64,000 nt of DNA from Bacillota bacterium (GCA_023453795.1 JAEXSP010000038.1:92381-156380); one strand, 5' to 3'; counted from the first letter of the stretch, positions 8,134 through 16,471 are shown. Notes: generated by a model not told the origin, from the letters alone. A program made the numbers and translations.

Positions 8134-10014
8134 GTGGTAAATGCATTTTTGATTATTGTAATTATAGCTGCAGCAATTGCTCTTTTATTTCTGTTTTATA
8201 GAGGGATACAAAGAAAGGGAAGTGCTGAAACGACTCTGAATGTAGATGAAGACAGATTTCGACTCCAGGTAATTACTGAATATATAAATGAGACATTTAA
8301 CAACATACTTAGGATAAACCTTTATGAATTGAACCTTTCCAAGGAAGAGTTTCACAAGAAGGTACGAATTAAAGAACAATTGAGAAAAGCTCTGAAGTCG
8401 TGCTCATATGGAAATCTGAGCGAAAAGAATTATGTCAAGGACTTTATCAGGGACATAATACTTAAGCAGTTCGGTATAAATGAATCCAACATCAATAAGG
8501 TAATGAACTTTGAAAACCCGAAAGAGCTATCAGCGCAGGATAAATTCGAAATCTGCATGTATATGTATAAAAAAGATTATGGCTACCGGGCTATCGAGAA
8601 AATGATAGTGGAGAACAAGCTTGACGAGATGAAAAAAAAGACAGATGAGGCTGCAATCTCTTATTATATCTCAGCTGAGGATATTGAAAGGGTGTATTTA
8701 GAAAAGGTAAAAAAGGTCGAAAGGTTTGAAGACCGTATAAATATAATTGTCCAAAGAGTTTATCAAATGTATAAAGGCTTTGGAGTAGTAGATGAGATCA
8801 GGGACATGAAGATAGACGGTGTAAGCGGCGGTGTATCCGGCATACCTGAAACATTTTACCTGGAGGGTGATGACGCCGACCTGTCAAAATTTCCGTCATC
8901 CCACGATTCGGTGTGGATATTCTTTAAGGGAAAGACTATACACCTGCCTTTTCTGTCATTTGGCAGCCAAAAAGAATTAATGAGGATATGCAAAAATATA
9001 TACAGGTACAACAATCCGGGACAGCTTAATGAAACAAGAGGCTTCATGGTAAATGAGATGATGGATGGAAGCCGCATTGTAGTAGCAATACCGCCATTTT
9101 GTGAGTCCTGGATATTCCTTGTAAGAAAGTTTGATTCCATAAAAGCCTCCAAACCGGAGGAACTTATTCGGGACAAGAACAGAGAGCTTCCTATAAATAC
9201 AATGAAGTGGCTGATTAGGGGCTGCAGGGTTATAGCACTTACAGGAGGACAGGGTACAGGAAAAACGACGTTGTTGATGTCTATAGTGCAATTCATAAAT
9301 GCAACCTTTACTCTGCGTATACAGGAACTTGCTTTTGAGCTCCACCTGAGAAAGCTGTATCCGACCAGGAATATTATTAGTTTCCGGGAAACACAGAGCA
9401 TATCCGGTCAGGATGGATTGAACCTGCAGAAAAAAACTGATGGTACGGTCAATATTCTTGGGGAAATCGCAAGTGCTCCGGTAGCCTCGTGGATGATACA
9501 GATGGCACAGGTGGCAAGCCTGTTTACATTATTTACTCACCATGCGAAAACTGCAAGAGATCTGGTGCTGTCTATCAGAAACAATTTGCTTCAGGAGGGT
9601 ATATTCAGCAGTGAAAAGGTAGCAGAAAAGCAGGTTGCAGACGTAATCAATTTTGACATCCATCTTAAGTCGGAACATGGTCACAGGTTTATTGAACGAA
9701 TAACTGAAATAATACCGATTGATCAGGATAAGGAATATCCTGATGGATATAAAGATGCTGACAATTTTGAAGAAAAGGTCACCAGGTTTATGGACACCAT
9801 GAACGAGTATTTTGTCAGGATGACTGACAGAAAAACCTTTGAGGCAAGAGATATAATAAGGTTTGAAAATGGAGAATACATAGCTGTCAACCCTATTAGC
9901 CAAGGTACTATTGATGCAATGATGATCCTTATGCCTGAAGAGGATAGAAAGGAATTTTCAGATTTCATTGCACAGCATTGGGGAGCAAAGGTGGTGACAG
10001 GATTTGCAGGATAA
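8134..10014 (+). CDS. CpaF/TadA-type secretion ATPase
   Basis: A 626-residue type II/IV secretion ATPase. An N-terminal membrane helix (residues 2-23) is unusual for TadA. Residues 25-220 form a helical N-domain. The motor core has Walker A GGQGTGKTT near 371-379, the Asp/Walker-B region TVNILGEIASAP near 433-444, and the His box LFTLFTHHAKTARD near 463-476. It would power assembly of the pilin-like proteins encoded downstream. GTG 8134 follows GGGGGACAGAG. The intact P-loop contrasts with the degenerate CpaE-like neighbours. The N-terminal membrane segment suggests the motor is tethered rather than recruited. Confidence 0.85.
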   Translation: MVNAFLIIVIIAAAIALLFLFYRGIQRKGSAETTLNVDEDRFRLQVITEYINETFNNILRINLYELNLSKEEFHKKVRIKEQLRKALKSCSYGNLSEKNYVKDFIRDIILKQFGINESNINKVMNFENPKELSAQDKFEICMYMYKKDYGYRAIEKMIVENKLDEMKKKTDEAAISYYISAEDIERVYLEKVKKVERFEDRINIIVQRVYQMYKGFGVVDEIRDMKIDGVSGGVSGIPETFYLEGDDADLSKFPSSHDSVWIFFKGKTIHLPFLSFGSQKELMRICKNIYRYNNPGQLNETRGFMVNEMMDGSRIVVAIPPFCESWIFLVRKFDSIKASKPEELIRDKNRELPINTMKWLIRGCRVIALTGGQGTGKTTLLMSIVQFINATFTLRIQELAFELHLRKLYPTRNIISFRETQSISGQDGLNLQKKTDGTVNILGEIASAPVASWMIQMAQVASLFTLFTHHAKTARDLVLSIRNNLLQEGIFSSEKVAEKQVADVINFDIHLKSEHGHRFIERITEIIPIDQDKEYPDGYKDADNFEEKVTRFMDTMNEYFVRMTDRKTFEARDIIRFENGEYIAVNPISQGTIDAMMILMPEEDRKEFSDFIAQHWGAKVVTGFAG

Positions 10015-10018
10015 GACA

Positions 10019-12022
10019 ATGCTTTATATTCTTATAGGGTTGCTTTGTGTTTTTATTACAATATTTGCAGCAACTCTGATAATTTATTTACAACTGAGGA
10101 ATTCAAAATACAAGCTTAAGGTTTCCACGAAAAGAAAAAAAGATTTTCTTATGGAGTCATATGATTTCTTAAGCAGGTTTGTCATTACCCGGCGTTACAT
10201 GAACCGCATACGTTCAAGGGTTGAGATGCTTGAGCTTTCCGATAATAGAACGATATCCAGAAAAACAATGAGGTATACGTACATTGCGATGGGTATTTCC
10301 CTGACTTTATTCATTCTTATACTGCTTATCAGTAGGGATATATACTACATCATAGTCGGACTTTTGACTATCTATATTATAAACAAGCAGATTCTTGTAT
10401 CTCTGGTGGACAAGCTGGACAACAAGATGCTGATCCAGTTTGAGAAATTCACTTCAGACATGAGACATAATTATCATGAACACAACATGGTCGATGAGGC
10501 GATATATGACTCTACAGAAACATGCCCCTATGAAATGTCTCTTCATGCTCATAAGATGTATGACATATTGACCTCCAAAAATGTAGAAGATGAGATAGAA
10601 AAATATAATGACCAAATACCTAACAAATATTTCAAGACATTTCTGTCGTTATGCTATACGGTTCAGAGATTCGGGGATAAAATCATCGATAATACATCGA
10701 TGTTCATAAATAATCTTAATTATCTTAAACAGGAGATAAATCTTGAGCTTTTAAAAAGAGAAAAAATAAGATACATATTCAGTTCGCTGGCCATAACTGC
10801 GATAGCTCCCGTTTTTGCGCTTAAGCTTTTAGAAAAGTGGTCGGTTTCAAATCTTCCTGAATTGTCCTCCTTCTATGAAGGCCCATGGGGGTTTGTCGCT
10901 CAGATTGCAATGTTCATAATAGTTTTTATAACTTATGAGGTTATAACAAGGATGCAAAGGATAAACGAGATTGAAGAAAGCAATGCGGCAGATTCAGTTT
11001 GTGAGGCTATTTTGAATGTAGCATTTGTCAGGAAGTTTTTTGATCTGTATATTTCAGCAAGGTACAGTAAGGCACAAAAAATGCACGAAATGCTTAAAAC
11101 CTCAGGTTTGAACGGTAAGGTCGAGATTTTTTATATGAAAAGGGTTTTGTTTGCAGTTACGGCTTTTGTAATTTCACTTCTTGTTGTGATAAATGCAAAT
11201 ACAATTGCAAGAGATAACATAATCAACTCGGCAGCTCAAACCGTACAGATGCAAAATGAGGTTAACAAGCTGTCCCAGAAAGAAATAAAAGAAATGGATA
11301 AAAGGTATATCATTTCTTTTAAGGGTAAAAAAGTAACCTTTGAAGAAGTCAGGGCTAGGATCGTTGGGGAAGATAACATGGATGAAAAGCTTGCGGGAAT
11401 AGCGGCGGAGAGAATTTATAAAAAAATCCTCAACTATAACAGTATATATTTTAAATGGTGGGAGCTCCTTATATGCCTGATAATAAGCATAATAGCCTTT
11501 CAACTTCCGTATATGCTTATCATACTGAGAAAAAAAGTAATGCAGATGAATATGGAGGATGAAGTCAAGCAGTTTCACACAATAATACTCATGCTGATGC
11601 ACATAGAAAGGATGTCTGTGGAAGACATTTTAAATTGGATGGAAACTTATGCGATTGTTTTCAAGGCTTCCTTACAGAAATGCATTAATAATTTTGAAAG
11701 CGGAGATATAGAAGCGTTGGAACAGCTTCAGATCGATGAGCCGTTCACGCCCTTTGCACGAATTGTTGAAAACCTTAAGACTGCGTGCGGCAAGATACCT
11801 ATTGAGCAGGCATTTGATGAACTGAAAATGGAGAGGGGGTATTATCAGGAGAAAAGGAAGCAGGACAATGAAATGATGATTAACAAGAAAGGGGCATGGG
11901 CCAGGTTGATTGCATATATACCGATCGGTGCCGTTATTTTTCTTTATCTCATTTTACCGTTTGTCATGTATAGCATTGAAATGATGAACCAATATTCAGG
12001 CAATATTAGCGGGGCACTTTAA
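10019..12022 (+). CDS. Double-length TadB/TadC-like inner-membrane platform protein
   Basis: A 667-residue membrane protein. Hydrophobic segments occur near residues 3-25, 85-125 (a pair), 260-310 (a pair), 375-395, 480-510 and 630-660. Cytoplasmic helical blocks between them contain LIQFEKFTSDMRHNYHEHNM and, in the second half, EVKQFHTIILMLMHIERMS, each resembling the start of a T2SF/GspF domain. I read it as a fusion of the two platform proteins (TadB and TadC) that are separate genes in most Tad systems. ATG 10019 was chosen over TTG 10004 because AGGA at 10008-10011 is seven bases upstream. The start lies four bases past the CpaF stop. Confidence 0.7.
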   Translation: MLYILIGLLCVFITIFAATLIIYLQLRNSKYKLKVSTKRKKDFLMESYDFLSRFVITRRYMNRIRSRVEMLELSDNRTISRKTMRYTYIAMGISLTLFILILLISRDIYYIIVGLLTIYIINKQILVSLVDKLDNKMLIQFEKFTSDMRHNYHEHNMVDEAIYDSTETCPYEMSLHAHKMYDILTSKNVEDEIEKYNDQIPNKYFKTFLSLCYTVQRFGDKIIDNTSMFINNLNYLKQEINLELLKREKIRYIFSSLAITAIAPVFALKLLEKWSVSNLPELSSFYEGPWGFVAQIAMFIIVFITYEVITRMQRINEIEESNAADSVCEAILNVAFVRKFFDLYISARYSKAQKMHEMLKTSGLNGKVEIFYMKRVLFAVTAFVISLLVVINANTIARDNIINSAAQTVQMQNEVNKLSQKEIKEMDKRYIISFKGKKVTFEEVRARIVGEDNMDEKLAGIAAERIYKKILNYNSIYFKWWELLICLIISIIAFQLPYMLIILRKKVMQMNMEDEVKQFHTIILMLMHIERMSVEDILNWMETYAIVFKASLQKCINNFESGDIEALEQLQIDEPFTPFARIVENLKTACGKIPIEQAFDELKMERGYYQEKRKQDNEMMINKKGAWARLIAYIPIGAVIFLYLILPFVMYSIEMMNQYSGNISGAL

Positions 12023-12049
12023 ATTGGCAGTAAGAAAGGGTGATTCAAA

Positions 12050-12529
12050 ATGAAAGACGGAGTTGAAAGCGGAATTAAGACCGTCATGATAGCAGCAGGT
12101 ATTGTAATAACCTTGATAGTGGTTACGATAGCATTTTTTATACTCAATCAGGGTAAAAACACTATAAGTGCAGGCGTTTCCAAGGTTGACAAGATGAACA
12201 ATCAGATGGCCGAGTCTGATATAACAATGTATGATGGGTTAGAGGTTTCCGGAACTGATGTAGTTAACGCAATCAATAAGTTTAAAAGTGACAAAACAAG
12301 ATTGGCTGTTTATGTTGAGACAGGCAAGAATACTGCCGGGGGCGGAACATGGTATTTATACAATGGAAATACAATAGATAGCTTATCGTCATCCTCCTCA
12401 AATCTTTCTGATGCTACAGACCCTACAAAGAATTCAACCTACGTAACACCAAACGGGCGCTTTAAAGGGACTGTTACAAGAGATTCGAACGGTACAATTG
12501 CAGTTCTTTCTTTTAAACAACTCCCATAG
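12050..12529 (+). CDS. Candidate major pilin-like protein
   Basis: A 159-residue protein with a short charged N-terminus (MKDGVESGIKTV), a long hydrophobic stretch (residues 11-34) and a polar extracellular-type remainder rich in Thr, Ser, Asn and Gly. This is the layout of Flp/class III pilins, although no certain prepilin-peptidase site can be assigned; the Gly-Ile step at residues 8-9 is one candidate. It directly follows the platform gene, the usual pilin position. A long stem-loop immediately downstream (12561-12599) would stabilise its message relative to later genes, consistent with a major subunit (inference). AAAGGGTGATT precedes ATG 12050. Confidence 0.55.
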   Translation: MKDGVESGIKTVMIAAGIVITLIVVTIAFFILNQGKNTISAGVSKVDKMNNQMAESDITMYDGLEVSGTDVVNAINKFKSDKTRLAVYVETGKNTAGGGTWYLYNGNTIDSLSSSSSNLSDATDPTKNSTYVTPNGRFKGTVTRDSNGTIAVLSFKQLP

Positions 12530-12560
12530 TTTCTCCTCATCGCTTATTATTTAAATTCAT

Positions 12561-12599
12561 GCGACAAAGGCAGTAAACCATGCCACCTGTCTTTGCCGC
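12561..12599 (+). other. Long stem-loop between the pilin-like gene and the next gene
   Basis: GCGACAAAGGCAG (12561-12573) pairs with CTGTCTTTGCCGC (12587-12599) through 13 positions with one mismatch and one G-U pair and a 13-base loop. It is not followed by a T run, so it looks like an mRNA-processing or stabilising structure rather than a terminator. The next ribosome site (AAGAAGGTG) starts a few bases later. Confidence 0.6.
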
Positions 12600-12614
12600 A
12601 AAGAAGGTGAATAC

Positions 12615-12992
12615 TTGGAAGAAGGATTGACGAAGCTGATATTCAGGGTTGGAGTTACTGTTTTGTTTATTTCTGCATTAGCGGTATTTCTAATCCTTTT
12701 CTTTAAGACGCAATCGGTAAATAGACTGATTCAGGATGATCTTGTCAACCAAAAAGCAATAACAGACAAAGCCACCGGAAATGAAGATGAATTCGTGTAC
12801 GGAGCGCAGATAATAAGTTCTATTATGAACGGACTTGAGACGGACATAAATGTAGATGGTACTGAAATACCTAAAACCGTTGATACAAGTACATTTAATT
12901 ATGAATCAATTGATGCTCCCTCGATTTATGATTTAAGGTATAGTATTGGAAATGATGGGGTAATTGCTGAAGTAATATACAGGCATCGTTAA
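12615..12992 (+). CDS. Small membrane-anchored pilin-like protein
   Basis: A 125-residue protein with a charged N-terminus (MEEGLTKLIFRVG), one hydrophobic helix (about residues 9-31) and an external domain with SSIMNGLETDINVDGTEIP. It resembles minor pseudopilins in layout, without recognisable sequence motifs. Translation starts at TTG 12615 behind AAGAAGGTG; no ATG exists near the start. It lies between two other single-helix proteins of the same cluster, which supports a shared role as minor subunits. Confidence 0.5.
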   Translation: MEEGLTKLIFRVGVTVLFISALAVFLILFFKTQSVNRLIQDDLVNQKAITDKATGNEDEFVYGAQIISSIMNGLETDINVDGTEIPKTVDTSTFNYESIDAPSIYDLRYSIGNDGVIAEVIYRHR

Positions 12993-13058
12993 AATATTCT
13001 TTCGGAAATAAATATTTTGCCGAGCCATAAAAAGAGGCCTTGATGAAAGGAAAAATAA

Positions 13059-13595
13059 ATGGATGATATCTTTGGAAAGATTATAGCATTAATTTTAGCC
13101 GTTCTTTTGCTGTTTGTAGCACCTATTCTTCTGACGTTTGAAAACCAGGATGAGACCAGCAGGATATATGTCCTTTCTGAGACTTCAAAGTTTGTGGATT
13201 CGGTAAGAAGTCTTGGCTATATTTCGCCTACCTTTTACGAAGATTATCAGAAAAAGCTTTCGAATACCAACAATCTTTATGAAATTAAGATGGAGCACTA
13301 TCACTTAAGCCATGATCCCGTTTATACAGATTTCTCTGATTCCTCAACGTTTCAAAATGATTTCAAAGTAAATTATAAAGCGACCTATAACCAGGACATA
13401 CTTGATGAGATTTACCCTGCTCCAGAGACGAGGGGCGTATACAAAATGTCAAAGGGTGATTACTTCTGTGTGCTGGTATATAATAAAAACAAGACCTTTG
13501 CGACAAAAATACAGGAAATGCTTTACAGCACTCCGCTGTCGGCATCAAAAATTGTTGTGAATTATGGCGGGGTTGTTAAAGATGAGATTAACTGA
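13059..13595 (+). CDS. Membrane-anchored pilin-like protein
   Basis: A 178-residue protein with an N-terminal helix (MDDIFGKIIALILAVLLLFV, then APILLTF) and a polar region of about 150 residues. That region contains FVDSVRSLGYISPTFYEDYQ, as in TadE/TadF-like minor pilins that carry a short anchor and an external domain. No catalytic motif is visible. Its last 14 bases overlap the next gene, implying translational coupling. Confidence 0.5.
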   Translation: MDDIFGKIIALILAVLLLFVAPILLTFENQDETSRIYVLSETSKFVDSVRSLGYISPTFYEDYQKKLSNTNNLYEIKMEHYHLSHDPVYTDFSDSSTFQNDFKVNYKATYNQDILDEIYPAPETRGVYKMSKGDYFCVLVYNKNKTFATKIQEMLYSTPLSASKIVVNYGGVVKDEIN

Positions 13596-14541
13596 TTATC
13601 TTATTATATTTGTCATTATTTTAATACCCTTTATGGTTGTTTCTAACTTGAAAACGAAAGAACTTCAGTGCGTTGAATATAAGAAGCTATGTATGGATAA
13701 AATGCTTGAAGCGGCTGTTGATGACGCAGCTTCTCAAATGGTTGAAAAGAGTGAAGACAATAAAGTTTCAATAGATAAGGAAAAGGCAATTAACTGTTTT
13801 TTCAATTCCTTATTTCTTAACATGAGAATCATAGACGATGAAATAAGGCAAAAAGAAGTAACAGGTTATATTCCTGTCATAGCTATAACCGATTACACAG
13901 GCTATTATATACTTTCAAATGAAATATACACCGCGGCTGACGGCTCAAAAAGAATAGAACAGATATGGCATCCTAAGAAAATGTATGCCGTAAGCAGAGA
14001 CAATTATGTAATAAACTTTGCACTTGACCTGAATTATGTATCCATATACGACAGCACCTCTAGGGTTTTAACCGAGGGAACTTACGAGGATATAAAATCA
14101 TCCTTTACGGAGACATATATTCAGAACAAGGATGAATTTGAACAAATGAGACGGGATGTAATAGTAAATTCTCTTCAAGCCGATGTTAATCAATGTATAA
14201 ACAGGCATAATGAATTAGCAAAGCATTTCGGTATTGCATATAATTTCACATTGCCCAATATTGAGAAAAATGCATGGACAAGAACTATCAGCGATTACGG
14301 AATAATTGCATTCTTTCAGGGGATGCCTGTTGGGTTGGGACAATACTATAATACATATGCCCTAGGCGGGGCAAGAGTAGTTAAAAAAAATCCATTGTTT
14401 ATCGAAGGCGATCCTGCAACAGGTTTCAAATATTACCATAAGCTAAGCTGTACAACTACATCACCAACCGGCATAACAGTAGATGATGCAAAGGAAGCTG
14501 CTTTGGAAGGTGCGCTGCCGTGTCCTGATTGCAAACCGTAA
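13582..14541 (+). CDS. Membrane-anchored Tad-locus protein with Cys-rich C-terminal motif
   Basis: A 319-residue protein with an N-terminal hydrophobic helix (residues 4-20) and a large, probably external domain. The last 45 residues contain YHKLSC, then GITVDDAKEAALEGALPC and PDCKP. This H-x3-C ... C-x2-C spacing resembles small metal-binding tails in which a Tyr-His-x-x-x-Cys element is followed by a helix and a C-x-x-C-K-P end. Zinc binding is inferred. ATG 13582 was chosen because GGGG lies nine bases upstream; ATG 13564 has no ribosome site. It overlaps the preceding gene by 14 bases. Confidence 0.55.
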   Translation: MRLTDYLIIFVIILIPFMVVSNLKTKELQCVEYKKLCMDKMLEAAVDDAASQMVEKSEDNKVSIDKEKAINCFFNSLFLNMRIIDDEIRQKEVTGYIPVIAITDYTGYYILSNEIYTAADGSKRIEQIWHPKKMYAVSRDNYVINFALDLNYVSIYDSTSRVLTEGTYEDIKSSFTETYIQNKDEFEQMRRDVIVNSLQADVNQCINRHNELAKHFGIAYNFTLPNIEKNAWTRTISDYGIIAFFQGMPVGLGQYYNTYALGGARVVKKNPLFIEGDPATGFKYYHKLSCTTTSPTGITVDDAKEAALEGALPCPDCKP

Positions 14542-14558
14542 TTTTCAAGGGGGTTGCT

Positions 14559-15143
14559 ATGTTCCCAGCTGTATTCTTAATTGTATTGCTGACACCGCTT
14601 TCAATATTTATAGCTTCAACCCACAGCACTCTTGCGCATGAATTAAGACACGTAAAGGAATTCAGTTCTTTAAACATTCCATCCTATATAGTTCTTTTCA
14701 GAAGAATTGAGGATGAAAAGAGGAAGCTTTTTGAAGAAAACTGGAAAGGGTGTATTTCGTTACACATCAGAAAGCTGAATACGACCATCTATTTTCCCGG
14801 TGTTTTCAACCGGAATTTCAGACTGACAGGTTTTTTTAATACAAGATACAGAAGTATAGAGTATGTACCCTTGGAAAAGGTCAAAAAAATTGCTTCCGCC
14901 CCTACCAATACAACAATGCCGATTGTTTTACCGCTTTTTGGTGCTGTTATGAGCATAGTTATATTGCTTTGCTCCGCATCAATCTGTAACCTGCCGTTGA
15001 TAATCTTATCTGCAGAATTTCTTTTATACACAGTTATATTAACCTTGTTGAATTTAAGTCATTTCCTATTAGGCAAGCCCAACAAAAATACAAAAAATGA
15101 TATGTATTACTATGAGAATCCCAGCGAATGGTACGAAGACTAA
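14559..15143 (+). CDS. Membrane protein closing the Tad-like locus
   Basis: A 194-residue protein with an N-terminal hydrophobic segment (MFPAVFLIVLLTPLSIFIAS), a polar middle and two further helices in the second half (PIVLPLFGAVMSIVILLCSA and a following LPLIILSAEFLLYTVILTLL). No family is recognised. ATG 14559 follows AAGGGGG at 14548-14554; an upstream TTG at 14529 lies inside the previous gene and has no ribosome site. It is the last co-directional gene before a promoter for the next unit, so I assign it to the Tad-like operon by position. Confidence 0.5.
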   Translation: MFPAVFLIVLLTPLSIFIASTHSTLAHELRHVKEFSSLNIPSYIVLFRRIEDEKRKLFEENWKGCISLHIRKLNTTIYFPGVFNRNFRLTGFFNTRYRSIEYVPLEKVKKIASAPTNTTMPIVLPLFGAVMSIVILLCSASICNLPLIILSAEFLLYTVILTLLNLSHFLLGKPNKNTKNDMYYYENPSEWYED

Positions 15144-15325
15144 ATAACCGTCTTGCTGGTGGCGGTTTCAAAATCCATTGTAGAAGTGGAACATTTCCAA
15201 CTGTATCGCCATTTAGGATTACAATCTGTAAACATGGACCTCTTCATTGTAATAATTCCAATTCCTTTCTAATTTATAAGGTATTTCTGGATTCTAATTC
15301 TTTATTGAAAAAAGCAAAAAAGGTA

Positions 15326-15354
15326 TTGACAAATATTAATAGTAATATTATGAT
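15326..15354 (+). promoter_or_regulatory. Sigma-A promoter of the KptA-like gene
   Basis: TTGACA (15326-15331) and TATGAT (15349-15354) are exactly 17 bases apart, 79 bases before the start codon. Upstream, 15144-15325 holds nothing I can support. Confidence 0.75.
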
Positions 15355-15432
15355 AATAACAGATAGAAATTATCATATAGATTATAATAAAGTTTAAAAT
15401 ATATAGATAAATTATGAAAGGAAGTATAAAAA

Positions 15433-15678
15433 ATGTTTTACCCTGAATTAAGTAAAAAAATATCAATTGCATTAAAAAAGGATCCTTTTAAGTACAGGCT
15501 TGAAATGAATTCGAAAGGATTTGTTCCGATTAAACAGCTTTTGTACTCAATACGAGAAAAGGAAAACTTTGCTACCCTACAAATGTATGACATATACCAT
15601 GTGGCAAAAAACCTGGATAAGGGGAAGTACGAGATAATCGGCGATAAGATAAGGGCTTTGGATAATGAAGGACGGTAA
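15433..15678 (+). CDS. KptA/Tpt1 RNA 2'-phosphotransferase N-terminal domain only
   Basis: An 81-residue protein matching the N-terminal winged-helix-like half of KptA/Tpt1. Visible elements are LSKKISIALKKDP (the usual LS-x-x-L-R-H-x-P position), RLEMNSKGFVPIKQLL (L-D-x-x-G-W-V element) and KYEIIGDKIRAL (R/K-F-x-x-x-x-D-x-I-R-A). Full KptA is about 180-200 residues and has a C-terminal ADP-ribosyltransferase-like half that removes the tRNA-splicing 2'-phosphate using NAD. That half is absent and not found in another frame downstream, where a minus-strand gene begins. The typical first Arg-His pair is replaced by Lys-Lys. It is either a remnant or a standalone RNA-binding domain. It has a promoter, an AAAGGAAG ribosome site and a hairpin terminator, so it is expressed. 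Confidence 0.65.
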   Translation: MFYPELSKKISIALKKDPFKYRLEMNSKGFVPIKQLLYSIREKENFATLQMYDIYHVAKNLDKGKYEIIGDKIRALDNEGR

Positions 15679-15695
15679 GGATACCGCCCTTTATT
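15668..15695. terminator. Hairpin after the KptA-like gene, probably bidirectional
   Basis: GGACGGTA pairs with TACCGCCC around a four-base loop, with one internal mismatch, followed by TTTATTAATT. The facing zinc-ribbon gene ends a few bases downstream, so the stem can serve both genes. Confidence 0.55.
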
Positions 15696-15699
15696 AATT

Positions 15700-15846
15700 C
15701 TAATCGTTGTAATTAAACCCGAAATGGCACTTAATGCACATAAAACTATGTTTCCCGGCGTTCCAGTAAACGATATACATCGGACCGCTGCATATCGGAC
15801 AATTTGCGCCGGTTCTTTTCTTGAAAGGCTGTATAACTCCACTCAT
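15700..15846 (-). CDS. 48-residue zinc-ribbon protein
   Basis: Read directly from the minus strand. The peptide starts MSGVIQPFKKRTGANCPICS and has two CxxC knuckles, CPIC near residue 16 and CIKC near residue 37, separated by 17 residues that include an aromatic strand (MYIVYW). This is a treble-clef or zinc-ribbon pattern. AAAGGTGTC precedes the ATG. It is convergent with the KptA-like gene. No longer homologue is suggested; such small ribbons may bind nucleic acid or proteins, and its role is unknown. Confidence 0.65.
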   Translation of the reverse strand: MSGVIQPFKKRTGANCPICSGPMYIVYWNAGKHSFMCIKCHFGFNYND

Positions 15847-15997
15847 ATTGACACCTTTTTTCTTTATTATGATAATCTATTCTGCTCAAAAATCGTAAAT
15901 ATTATAAATGCAAAAACGACTTTTCAATAATTTATTTTAGAGAAAATTTAATGACGTTGTTGTTTTATAAAGTGAATTGATATATCCTGAATTATAT

Positions 15998-16100
15998 GAG
16001 TTGAATTAAATAATTAGTACGAAAGCAAGCAAAATATCCAATGTTTCTGGGAATTCTCGCGAAGGTTGCCGTGCATAAATTATTTTCAACTTATATAGCA
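15998..16100. repeat. Copy 1 of a repeated palindromic-ended element (long form)
   Basis: It shares a 27-base block (16000-16026: a TTGAATTAAATAATTAG core, then TACGAAAGC) and a tail (TTTTCAACTTAT, one base differing, TAGCA) with 24608-24660. The two ends form an inverted repeat (AGTTGAA and TTCAACT). This copy carries about 50 extra central bases. It lies just upstream of the cupin gene. It may be a miniature mobile element or a conserved leader RNA. Confidence 0.6.
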
Positions 16101-16123
16101 AAAAAATATCGGAGGTTGAGCAT

Positions 16124-16471
16124 ATGATTAAAAAGGCTGAAGAAATGGTATTGGAAATCAAGGAGAATATGAGGGGCGGAAAAGGCTCCATCGAGATTTT
16201 GCATATTTTAAAACAGGATGAGCTAAAGGGAAAATGCCGGCTTTTTGCAAAAATTACTGTAAATCCGGGCTGTTCAATAGGTCTCCATGAGCACGAAAGT
16301 GAAGAAGAGGTATTCTATATAATCAAGGGAAAAGGAATTTTCGATGATAATGGAACAATAACAGAGCTTAATGCCGGGGACTCAATTCTGACAGGGGGCG
16401 GGGCAAAGCACTCGGTAGAAAACAAGGGCGGGGAGACGCTGGAAATGGTTGCAGTGATACTATTGTACTGA
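16124..16471 (+). CDS. Cupin-domain protein
   Basis: A 115-residue single-cupin protein. Motif 1 is GLHEHESEEEVFYIIKGKG near residues 49-67 (the pattern is G-x5-H-x-H-x3,4-E-x6-G) and motif 2 is GDSILTGGGAKHSVEN near 85-100. The metal ligands His, His, Glu and the late His are all present, so a metal-binding jelly roll is expected. Substrate is unknown; such proteins include sugar-phosphate isomerases, dioxygenases and binding proteins. The ribosome site CGGAGGTTGAG precedes ATG 16124. The repeated element upstream is the only regulatory candidate seen. Confidence 0.85.
   Translation: MIKKAEEMVLEIKENMRGGKGSIEILHILKQDELKGKCRLFAKITVNPGCSIGLHEHESEEEVFYIIKGKGIFDDNGTITELNAGDSILTGGGAKHSVENKGGETLEMVAVILLY

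Noticed and set aside
8856..9401. 181-codon minus-strand frame inside the CpaF-like gene
   Set aside because: It is antisense to a well-supported ATPase core and shows no protein-family signal.
15144..15170. Hairpin AACCG...CGGTT as terminator of the Tad-like locus
   Set aside because: The stem is only five pairs with a long loop and no T run, so it is not a convincing terminator.
15128..15397. 89-codon plus-strand frame after the Tad-like locus
   Set aside because: It starts inside the previous gene, has no ribosome site, shows no family pattern and runs through the promoter of the KptA-like gene. A short minus-strand frame there is no better.
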